Shown piece after piece: positions 26,804 to 34,081 of a DNA stretch of 64,000 bases (position 1 is its first letter; each line of letters starts with the position of its first letter). Origin of the DNA: CAYSRJ01 sp964521865 (lineage in GTDB: Bacteria > Spirochaetota > B62-G9 > DRHN01); assembly GCA_964521865.1 (NCBI GenBank), contig CAZFTJ010000002.1, forward strand, positions 248,001 through 312,000. Reading direction: 5' to 3'. Below the pieces are notes generated by a model. That model did no database searches. It was not told the DNA's origin and saw only the letters and a list, made by a program, of their open reading frames with translations. Made by a program: the position numbers and the translations under genes.

Positions 26804-27916
26804 TTATGGTTGCAGTGCAAGATTTTTCTTACTATCTATATCAAAAAAATAAAATGCCTCGGAATTCATGTAGATCTTTATTCCCTGGCCGTGCTTTATA
26901 TCCGCTTCAGGGTCGATAAGACCGACAACAGTAAGGTTCCCGATTGTCATGGTAAGAACACCTTCAGAGCCGAGCGGTTGAAAAACATCGACCACGGCAT
27001 CGATACCTTTTTTGTTGTTTTCCGGAACAATTGAAATATCCTGCGGACGCAGCCCAAGTAGCACCCGATCTTCTTTATATTTTTGTAAAAGTTCCTTATA
27101 TTTTTCCGGAACAGGCATCTTAAAAGAAGGCTCCTTCTCCGATTGAATAAAAGCAGCTGTGTTTTCACGTTTTATCCGACAATCGAAAGCATTGATTGCA
27201 GGCTGTCCCACCTGACGGGCAACCTCATAATTCACCGGTTTATAGAAAATATTATCCGGAGTATCGATCTGCAGGAGCTCCCCCTGGGAAAGAATAATTA
27301 TTCTGTCTCCAAGGCTGAGCGCCTCGGTATAATCATGTGTCACATAGATTGTGGTTGCCTGCTTGAGGGCTTCGATTCTGTGGAATTCCTCCCGGAGCTC
27401 GACTCTGATCTTTGCATCAAGATGTGCCAGAGGCTCGTCCAGCAGGTATACCTTCGGTCTGCGTACCATTGTGCGACCGAGAGCGATACGCTGCTTCTGT
27501 CCTCCGCTTGCTTCGGCAGGATACCGGTTGAGCAACGGATCAATATGAAGCATCTTTGCAACGCCGACCACGCGTTCCCTTATCTCTTCTTCCGAAAATT
27601 CACCTTTCCGTGATCGGAGCGGATACGCCATATTGTCGAAAACCGTCATATGGGGATACAGTGAGTAGTTCTCAAAGGTCATGGAGATGTCACGCATATA
27701 CGGGGGTACCTTTGTAATATCCTCGCCATCAAGCAGCACCCGGCCCTCGTTCGGATTCACAAGGCCGCATGAGATTTTCAGGGTTGTTGTTTTTCCTGCA
27801 CCCGAGGCGCCGAGAATGACGAGAAACTCACCGTCTCCTGTCTTGAAGCTCATATTCCTGACCGCTACAACATCACCAAACTTTTTGGTGACCTTCTCAA
27901 ACTGTAGAACTGCCAT
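26804..27916 (-). CDS. Carbohydrate ABC transporter ATP-binding protein (MalK/UgpC type) 2
   Basis: 370 residues. Walker A GASGAGKT, signature ASGGQKQR, Walker B VYLLDEP and switch VTHDYTEAL, with a TOBE-like tail. Here too the Q-loop has Glu (TFENYSLYPHMT, residue ~82). Two different ATPases in one operon is the arrangement known from glycerol-type ABC importers (GlpS/GlpT), unlike the single shared MalK of most sugar systems. Confidence 0.92.
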   Translation of the reverse strand: MAVLQFEKVTKKFGDVVAVRNMSFKTGDGEFLVILGASGAGKTTTLKISCGLVNPNEGRVLLDGEDITKVPPYMRDISMTFENYSLYPHMTVFDNMAYPLRSRKGEFSEEEIRERVVGVAKMLHIDPLLNRYPAEASGGQKQRIALGRTMVRRPKVYLLDEPLAHLDAKIRVELREEFHRIEALKQATTIYVTHDYTEALSLGDRIIILSQGELLQIDTPDNIFYKPVNYEVARQVGQPAINAFDCRIKRENTAAFIQSEKEPSFKMPVPEKYKELLQKYKEDRVLLGLRPQDISIVPENNKKGIDAVVDVFQPLGSEGVLTMTIGNLTVVGLIDPEADIKHGQGIKIYMNSEAFYFFDIDSKKNLALQP

Positions 27917-27934
27917 TGTCTCTCCTTCAAAGAT

Positions 27935-28771
27935 TTATCCCTTTACCACTCCAAGCGATAATCCCCTGATCATATATTTCCTTAAAAGAATGAAAAGTAC
28001 AATCGGTGGAATAATAACCATGAGTGTGAAGGCCGAAACCTGGTTCCATAAATCCATGCTTCCATGAGCAAATGTCGGAATAATAAGCGGAAATGTAGCG
28101 ACTCTGCTTCCGACAAGAACATTGGCAAAGAGAAACTCATTCCATGCAAATATCCAGCACAGGATCACCACCGATACGAGTCCGGGCTTTACGAGAGGGA
28201 GGGTAACTTTGAGAAAGGTGCGAATCGGGTTATAACCGTCCACATAGGAGGCCTCTTCAAGCTCGGTGGGAACATCTCCGAAGAACATCATCATCAGCCA
28301 GGTTGAGAGCGGCAGATTGAACACGAGATAGGTTACTATCAATGCGACATATGTATCGAGCACATCGAAAAAATTGAAGATGAAAAAAATCGGTAAAATA
28401 ATGGAAACGGGGGGAAACATTCTGATCGAAAGTATCCAGAAAGAAAGATTCTCACCACCGGCCCGCTTGGGCCAGCGGGCAAAGGCGTACCCTGCAAGGC
28501 TGCCGAGAAATACGGAAAGAGCAGTGGATGATGTAGAGATGATGATGCTGTGCAGTATCGATTCTGTTGCCATCCTGTTGTGAAAAATTCCCGTATAAGC
28601 CATTGTGGTCGGTTTTTTGGGTAAAAAAGTCGGAGGAATGGTATTGACCTCCGCCATTTCCTTAAAGGATGTATTTGCCGTCCAGTACAGAGGAAATATC
28701 ATGAAAATGAAGAAAATGCCAAGGAAGATAAATCCGAGTATCTTCACTACCTGCAGATGTTTCCTGTTCAA
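27935..28771 (-). CDS. Carbohydrate ABC transporter permease (MalG type)
   Basis: 278 residues, six membrane helices. The EAA loop that contacts the ATPases reads EEASYVDGYNPIRTFLKVTLPLV. It partners with the MalF-type permease 18 bases upstream. Confidence 0.92.
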   Translation of the reverse strand: MNRKHLQVVKILGFIFLGIFFIFMIFPLYWTANTSFKEMAEVNTIPPTFLPKKPTTMAYTGIFHNRMATESILHSIIISTSSTALSVFLGSLAGYAFARWPKRAGGENLSFWILSIRMFPPVSIILPIFFIFNFFDVLDTYVALIVTYLVFNLPLSTWLMMMFFGDVPTELEEASYVDGYNPIRTFLKVTLPLVKPGLVSVVILCWIFAWNEFLFANVLVGSRVATFPLIIPTFAHGSMDLWNQVSAFTLMVIIPPIVLFILLRKYMIRGLSLGVVKG

Positions 28772-28789
28772 AGCAGTGCCTCCGACGCC

Positions 28790-29722
28790 CTAGTGAATTT
28801 TTTGCGCATACAGTATCTTTTTCATAAAACGGATGAAAATAGTAATAATAGCAACAGAACCGAGGGCAATTACCCAGACCATCGCCGTTGCCTGGCCGAT
28901 ATTGAACTGCTGAACCCCGACTAGATACCCCAGGTAGGATGGGAGCTCTGAAGCCCCCCCGGGCCCTCCTGCAGTCATTACCGTAACCTTATCGATGAAT
29001 TTATATGCATCCATAAACCTGAGAATAAATGCAATGGCAATGAGCTCTCTGAGCATCGGGAGGGTGATGCGTGTCAGGGTCATCCATGGGGTTGCTCCGT
29101 CAACACGTGCAGCCTCATACACGCTCTCCGGAAGCGATACCCTTCCCGAGTAAATAATCATGAGCGGCAGGGAAGTCCACTCCCATATATCTGCTATTAA
29201 GATAGAGGTCAATGCCAGTTTTGGACTGAGCCAGTTGATCGGCTCTTTGCCGAACAGAACATGGAGTATTGCATTGACAACGCCGCCCATAGGATTCAAA
29301 ATGAACCTCCAGATAACACCGACAACAGAAGGCGGCATCATCATCGGGACAATAAATATAACCAGAAGAATAAGCTGCACTCGTCTGCTTTTGATCAATT
29401 CGTAGAGAAGCAGTGCAACAACTATGGCAAGTACCATCTCCGCCGATACGCCCACCAGCATATAATACGCGAGATTTTTCAACGCTTTCCCGAAACGAAC
29501 CGAGGTGAAGAGCCACTTGTAGTTTCCACCGCCTATAAATTTTGCAGCTCCGGCAATCGGATTGTACTGCTGGAGGCTGTAGTACAGCGACCAGAACATG
29601 GGATAAATAACGATTGCTATAAGTACAAAAAGTGCGGGGGCGACGAGTAAAAATGGCGTATAATTTTTTACAATTACCAGATCTTCCTTGGGGGGTTTCT
29701 CTTTTCTTGACATCTTTCCCAC
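28790..29722 (-). CDS. Carbohydrate ABC transporter permease (MalF type)
   Basis: 310 residues, six membrane helices, and an EAA loop YEAARVDGATPWMTLTRITL. It lies downstream of the binding-protein gene, past an intrinsic terminator that would lower its expression relative to the binding protein. Confidence 0.92.
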   Translation of the reverse strand: MGKMSRKEKPPKEDLVIVKNYTPFLLVAPALFVLIAIVIYPMFWSLYYSLQQYNPIAGAAKFIGGGNYKWLFTSVRFGKALKNLAYYMLVGVSAEMVLAIVVALLLYELIKSRRVQLILLVIFIVPMMMPPSVVGVIWRFILNPMGGVVNAILHVLFGKEPINWLSPKLALTSILIADIWEWTSLPLMIIYSGRVSLPESVYEAARVDGATPWMTLTRITLPMLRELIAIAFILRFMDAYKFIDKVTVMTAGGPGGASELPSYLGYLVGVQQFNIGQATAMVWVIALGSVAIITIFIRFMKKILYAQKIH

Positions 29723-29774
29723 CGTAAAAATGACGTTTTATTCATACCTTATTTTAATCAAATCATTAAAATAA

Positions 29775-29812
29775 AAAAGGGCCCCATCCGTTGATGAGGC
29801 CCTTTTTTTGTT
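29775..29812 (-). terminator. Intrinsic terminator between the binding-protein and permease genes
   Basis: GGGCC and GGCCC arms, with an inner CATC/GATG stem around CGTT, flanked by an A-run on one side and a T-run on the other. It can therefore terminate in both directions. Placed right after the binding-protein stop and before the permeases, it should give partial termination and excess binding protein. Confidence 0.88.
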
Positions 29813-29813
29813 T

Positions 29814-31421
29814 TTACCAGTAGCCCATCTTCTTTGCCGTATCGACGAATACCGCATACTGGGCTTTCTGACTGTCGTAACCGTACTTCTGGACGATGGA
29901 TGTCCATTCATCTGCCGTCTTTTCCAGTGCCTGCCGAGAAGTAAGCTCCTTCGTAACGGCCTTCGCCACGTTTCTTCCCAGTGCTTCTGCATATTCGACG
30001 GCACCGGTCCAGTTGAACTGCGGGTACCCGACCTTAACATTTGCGAGCCCGGCTGCAAGGTGGTTTTTCGCCGTATCGAGACTCTTGAAAATACCTGCAT
30101 TGGTGGGCCATGCTTCGGTAATGCCTCGAAGAGGATCGGGGGTGATGTACTCTTCAGGTGTCTCATAATGGATTTTCATAAAGGGGTCTGAACCGCTGTA
30201 CTCATCTGCAACGTAGTGGACGCTGTAATCCTGATGGCTCAGCCTGTATATGAAATAGAACGCTGCATCCTTCCGCTCCTGCGGGATTTTCGACGGAATG
30301 GAGCAGATCCTGTCATAGAGAAGCACAGACCGATGTACCACCTCATTGCCCTTCTTCCATCCGGGCACAAGGGTACTTGCCTGATCATCACCCATCTCAG
30401 GAACCTGCTGTGCGGTAAACTCAGTCAGGTCGATCCACCACAGCGACATCAGAGTGCTGCCATTCTGCCATGTTTTAATTGTCTCATCGATGCCCATGCT
30501 CTCTCCGCCGGGCGGTGACCAGTGGATGACCTTTTTCCACATCTCGAGCGCTTCTTCTGCTTCCGCACTTGCTATAAGCGGATTCATGTTTTCATCGAAG
30601 TACTTCGCACCGTTTGCCACCGCTAAATCGAAGTAGAATCCCCAGGCAAATGAAGGCGGATTCACTACCATCTGCGATCCGTAAATGCCGTCCGGGGTTT
30701 CTTCTGTGAGGAACTGGGCTACCTTGAGGTAGTTCTCCCATGTATCCGGCGGCTTCAGCTCCATCTTGAACCTTTTCTCAAACTTCTTTTTCATTTCCGG
30801 ATCGTTGAAATAAGAAGGCCGGTAGTGCAGTAAATGGATGTCGCCGTCGACCATCACTCCATAGGTTTTGTCACCCCAGAAATTGTAGAAGTTCTTATAC
30901 GCAGGCATTACCTGATCCCAGTACGCCTCGGTACCCTCATACTGAGCAAAATAATCATCGAGAGGCTCTAAAGCCCCCATATTGACAAAATCACCGAGGT
31001 ACATCGGCGAATACACCATAAAATCCCATCTCGGCTTTGCCGCCAGAAGCTGCGGGACTATCTTCGCATGCCCCTCGCCGATCTTGAACATCTCCCTGTT
31101 CCCTATGCCGACACCGCATTCCTTGCCGATATGCGGGCCCACGTATTCGATTGTATTGATCCAGTTTGAATCCTGAACATAGCTGAGATCAATACCGGCA
31201 AACTTGTTGCTGTTTAACGGGACCTTAAACTTTTCAGCAGGAGCTTTCGCTTTGGGTGCCGCTTCTTCCGGTGCTTTTTCCTTACCTCCGCCTGCGAAGA
31301 GGTTGCTTCCGGTCTTAAGCAAGGAACCGGCAAGAAGAGCGCCGCCGGCGACCTGTCCTGATTTTTTCAGAAAATCCCTGCGGCTCATCTTCCTGGGAAA
31401 CATTTTTTCATTTTTTTTCAT
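29814..31421 (-). CDS. Extracellular solute-binding protein with twin-arginine signal
   Basis: 535 residues. The N-terminus has a Tat motif SRRDFLKKSG (Arg14-Arg15) and a short hydrophobic core (GGALLAGSLL), but no lipobox Cys. The mature part is a family-1 type binding protein (WENYLKVAQFLTEET, and repeated Trp-rich segments such as FYNFWGDKTYG). Sugar or polyol-type ligand is expected from the ATPase and kinase neighbours. Export folded through Tat is unusual for sugar binding proteins. First gene of the long operon. Confidence 0.85.
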   Translation of the reverse strand: MKKNEKMFPRKMSRRDFLKKSGQVAGGALLAGSLLKTGSNLFAGGGKEKAPEEAAPKAKAPAEKFKVPLNSNKFAGIDLSYVQDSNWINTIEYVGPHIGKECGVGIGNREMFKIGEGHAKIVPQLLAAKPRWDFMVYSPMYLGDFVNMGALEPLDDYFAQYEGTEAYWDQVMPAYKNFYNFWGDKTYGVMVDGDIHLLHYRPSYFNDPEMKKKFEKRFKMELKPPDTWENYLKVAQFLTEETPDGIYGSQMVVNPPSFAWGFYFDLAVANGAKYFDENMNPLIASAEAEEALEMWKKVIHWSPPGGESMGIDETIKTWQNGSTLMSLWWIDLTEFTAQQVPEMGDDQASTLVPGWKKGNEVVHRSVLLYDRICSIPSKIPQERKDAAFYFIYRLSHQDYSVHYVADEYSGSDPFMKIHYETPEEYITPDPLRGITEAWPTNAGIFKSLDTAKNHLAAGLANVKVGYPQFNWTGAVEYAEALGRNVAKAVTKELTSRQALEKTADEWTSIVQKYGYDSQKAQYAVFVDTAKKMGYW

Positions 31422-31520
31422 ACGCCCTCCCCCTTTGCTCTAAATTTATTGTTCCGTGCACCGCCTCTTATTTATTGCTTCCTCACTGATTCCAGAAAAC
31501 ACACCTTCAAGAGGAACACG

Positions 31521-31541
31521 GTACCACGATAATAATGGTAC
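31521..31541. promoter_or_regulatory. Palindrome at the predicted transcription start of the transport operon
   Basis: Arms GTACCA and TGGTAC with a nine-base spacer, lying immediately downstream of the -10 box at 31545-31550. A repressor bound here would block initiation. Confidence 0.4.
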
Positions 31542-31544
31542 ATA

Positions 31545-31573
31545 ATTGTAGATTATTGAAAAATCCTTGTCAA
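31545..31573 (-). promoter_or_regulatory. Predicted promoter of the transport operon
   Basis: Minus strand TTGACA (31573-31568), 17-base spacer and TACAAT (31550-31545): close to the sigma-70 consensus. Leads into the binding-protein gene. Confidence 0.75.
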
Positions 31574-31602
31574 TAAAAAAATTAAGATATTTTAAAAATA
31601 TT

Positions 31603-31612
31603 TAAACGTTTT
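31603..31612. promoter_or_regulatory. LacI-type CG-centred palindrome upstream of the transport promoter
   Basis: TAAACGTTTT, one base from the perfect palindrome found before rbsD, 30 bases upstream of the -35 box. A likely operator or looping site for the LacI-family protein encoded next door. Confidence 0.4.
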
Positions 31613-31791
31613 ACATACATCTTCATTAACTATTTGATAATTAATAGTTTAATTGCGCATATATTTGCAATAAAAAACCAAATAATATGCTTATATATCT
31701 GAAAATACAGGGCAATTAACCTCAAAAATCGGTATTATAAAAATTTTTTTTAAAAAATATTTAAAAATAAATTAAAAATTTTAAATCACTG

Positions 31792-31820
31792 TTGACAAAA
31801 AACGATAAATCCTTTAGGAT
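31792..31820 (+). promoter_or_regulatory. Predicted promoter of the lacI-type gene
   Basis: TTGACA (31792-31797), 17-base spacer, TAGGAT (31815-31820). Confidence 0.7.
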
Positions 31821-31832
31821 ATTAACAAAAAC

Positions 31833-31844
31833 TTTAACGTTCAA
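31833..31844. promoter_or_regulatory. Possible LacI-type autoregulatory operator
   Basis: TTTAACGTTCAA, an imperfect CG-centred palindrome between the predicted start point and the TTG start codon of the regulator gene. It fits autorepression. Confidence 0.4.
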
Positions 31845-31854
31845 GGACAAATAA

Positions 31855-32880
31855 TTGGCTGTAAATCTCAAAGATATCGCAGAACAGGCCAGGGTGTCGC
31901 CCGCCACGGTATCTCTTGTTCTCAATAACAAACCGGGGGTAAAGGATACAACGCGAAAAAAGGTACTGGCTATCGCAAAAAAACTGAATTACGGAACACT
32001 AAGACATACACTCGGCCATATCAGAAAGGGAACCATACGATTTTTAAAGATTGCCAGGCACGGACATGTTATAAACAGGGATCACGACGTTTTTATAGCC
32101 GACTATATCGACGGCCTCGACATGGAAACCCGAATAAAGGGATACAATCTGGAAATAAACGCGTTTTCCACAGGCAACATTCAGGAAATAATTCGTTCTG
32201 CCGAACAGGCACATGTAAGCGGAGTGATAGTGCTGGGCACGGAATTGAGTGCTGAGGATATTAAAGCCTTCGAACAGCTTAAAATTCCAACCGTCTTTAT
32301 AGACACATACTTCGAGTATCTCAACTTCGACTTCGTCACCATGAACAACATCGACTCGATATTTCAGATGGTTTCTTATCTTGTAGAAAACGGCCACAGG
32401 GAAATCGGTTTTATTCGGGCGTCAACCGAAGCAAGAAATTTCATACTCAGAGATATCGGGTTTAAAATGGCTCTTAACCATCTTGGTATTAAATTTAATG
32501 AGAAGTATGTGTACAGCGTCGATTCAACGTTCCAGGGCGCCTACTCCGACATGCTCGCGAATCTTGATCGGACGGCAAAACTCCCCACCGCGCTTGTTTC
32601 TTCAAACGATATCGTTGCTTACGGGTGTATGAAGGCAATGAAGGAAAGAGGCATTATTGTGCCGGACGATGTTTCTGTGATTGGATTCGATGACCTCCCG
32701 CTGAGCGCGGTTATGGAGCCTTATCTTACCACCATGCGTGTTTCAAAAAAACGTATCGGGCAGGTGTCGGTTCGCCTTATGATTGACAGACTGGAAAGAA
32801 AAATACCAAATCTGCCTCCTGCAAAAGTTATTATCAGCGGTACGCTCGTATACCGCTCAAGTGTAAAAAAGCTCCGGTAA
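31855..32880 (+). CDS. LacI family transcriptional regulator
   Basis: 341 residues. The N-terminal helix-turn-helix and hinge read LKDIAEQARVSPATVSLVLN; the rest is a periplasmic-binding-protein-like effector domain (DVSVIGFDDLPLSAVMEPYL near the end). It starts with TTG; AAGGA lies 7 bases upstream and no ATG fits the family N-terminus. It is divergent from the transport operon, which it most likely represses until a sugar ligand binds. Confidence 0.93.
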   Translation: MAVNLKDIAEQARVSPATVSLVLNNKPGVKDTTRKKVLAIAKKLNYGTLRHTLGHIRKGTIRFLKIARHGHVINRDHDVFIADYIDGLDMETRIKGYNLEINAFSTGNIQEIIRSAEQAHVSGVIVLGTELSAEDIKAFEQLKIPTVFIDTYFEYLNFDFVTMNNIDSIFQMVSYLVENGHREIGFIRASTEARNFILRDIGFKMALNHLGIKFNEKYVYSVDSTFQGAYSDMLANLDRTAKLPTALVSSNDIVAYGCMKAMKERGIIVPDDVSVIGFDDLPLSAVMEPYLTTMRVSKKRIGQVSVRLMIDRLERKIPNLPPAKVIISGTLVYRSSVKKLR

Positions 32881-32895
32881 TCAGTTGAGCTTTCC

Positions 32896-33130
32896 CTACT
32901 GTCCTGCTAAGAAACCGCCATCAACTGCATACTGAGCTCCTGTCACAAAGGATGCCTCATCGGAAGCAAGGAACAGCACAACAGCAGCCACCTCTTCCGT
33001 AGCAGCAATCCGCTTCATCGGTTCCTTCCCGGCATATATCTTCCTCGCATTCTCAGGGTCGCCGGTACTTTCAATCAGCATCTGAAACATAGTCGTATGA
33101 CCATACCCAAAATTACCGCTTTCACTTTCA
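32896..33130 (-). pseudogene. 3' remnant of a short-chain dehydrogenase/reductase gene
   Basis: The frame encodes only the SDR C-terminal third: PMKRIAATEEVAAVVLFLAS, then SFVTGAQYAVDGGFLAGQ. The Rossmann glycine motif and the catalytic Ser-Tyr-Lys are missing. The start of the frame runs into the activase gene with no similarity. A deletion fused the remnant to the glycyl-radical activase 3' end. Confidence 0.75.
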
Positions 33131-34051
33131 ATCAATCCTGCAGGGAAGCCCGAACTCCTCAAAGATACTCTGTAATGTCAGTACCCGCTCATGCGGAAGC
33201 TTTTCAACTTCAGCGTAGGGGTTCTCCCTTCCAAGCATGTCATATTTGAAACCACCGAGCTTATGGAATGGGAGAAGGTGCACTTCCTGGACCGAATCGA
33301 GTGTTTGAGCAAAGCCGCCTATTTTCCTCATATCCTCGGTGCTGTCGTTGAATCCCGGTATCACGGGCACACGTATAAACATCGCCGCCCCATGTGCCGA
33401 TAAAAAACCCGCATTTTCAAGGATTTCAACATTCGATACACCGGTAAAACGTTTGTGCTTCTCACCATCGATACATTTTATATCGTAGAGGAAGAGATCG
33501 ACCAGGGGAATAAGACACTTGAGCTTCTCCCTGTCACGGATGAAACCGCACGTCTCAACAGCTGCGTGTATGCATTTCTCCCGGCATTCTCGAAGCAGTG
33601 CATAGAGAAAATCGTACTGCAGCAAGGGCTCTCCGCCCGATATGGTTACACCGCCGTTTGACCGTGTGTAGAACGGTCTCGAGCGCTCGATCTCCACGAG
33701 TACGGCACGAACACCCATGGTCCTGCCAAATAGTTTTCTCGCTCCGGCACGGCATATTTCCACGCATCTCCCGCACCCTGTACAGCGCTCAAGATCCGTG
33801 AGCGCTTTCCCATTTTCAGTAATGGAAACGACGTGATGAGGACACTCGTCGATGCAGCCGTAACAGCGCCTGCAGAACTTCTCCAGAAAACCGAGTTCTA
33901 TGGCACTCCTCTGAGATTCGGGATTCGAACACCACCTGCAGGAGAGCGGGCATCCTTTCAGAAAGACAACCGTACGTATTCCGGGGCCATCGTGTATCGA
34001 ATAATCCTGTATATCAAAAACAATTCCCTCGGGGTTTTCTGTATGCATCAT
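33128..34051 (-). CDS. Glycyl radical enzyme activase (radical SAM)
   Basis: 307 residues. CPLSCRWC (Cys34, 38, 41) binds the radical-SAM [4Fe-4S] cluster. Two ferredoxin-type cluster motifs follow (CRRCYGCIDECPH and CTGCGRCVEICR), the form typical of activases for dehydratase/lyase-type glycyl radical enzymes rather than pyruvate formate-lyase. GGVTISGGEPLLQ is the SAM-binding GGE motif. It installs the glycyl radical on the enzyme encoded 30 bases upstream. Confidence 0.93.
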   Translation of the reverse strand: MMHTENPEGIVFDIQDYSIHDGPGIRTVVFLKGCPLSCRWCSNPESQRSAIELGFLEKFCRRCYGCIDECPHHVVSITENGKALTDLERCTGCGRCVEICRAGARKLFGRTMGVRAVLVEIERSRPFYTRSNGGVTISGGEPLLQYDFLYALLRECREKCIHAAVETCGFIRDREKLKCLIPLVDLFLYDIKCIDGEKHKRFTGVSNVEILENAGFLSAHGAAMFIRVPVIPGFNDSTEDMRKIGGFAQTLDSVQEVHLLPFHKLGGFKYDMLGRENPYAEVEKLPHERVLTLQSIFEEFGLPCRID

Positions 34052-34081
34052 GCCGCCGTTTCACAGGTTTTTCTGTTTGTT

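Larger units (their letters stand above)
31422..31854. other. Very AT-rich divergent regulatory region
   Basis: Contains no gene. It carries divergent promoters for the transport operon and lacI, with palindromes near each. The middle (31560-31800) is rich in A- and T-tracts and likely bent. Confidence 0.75.
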
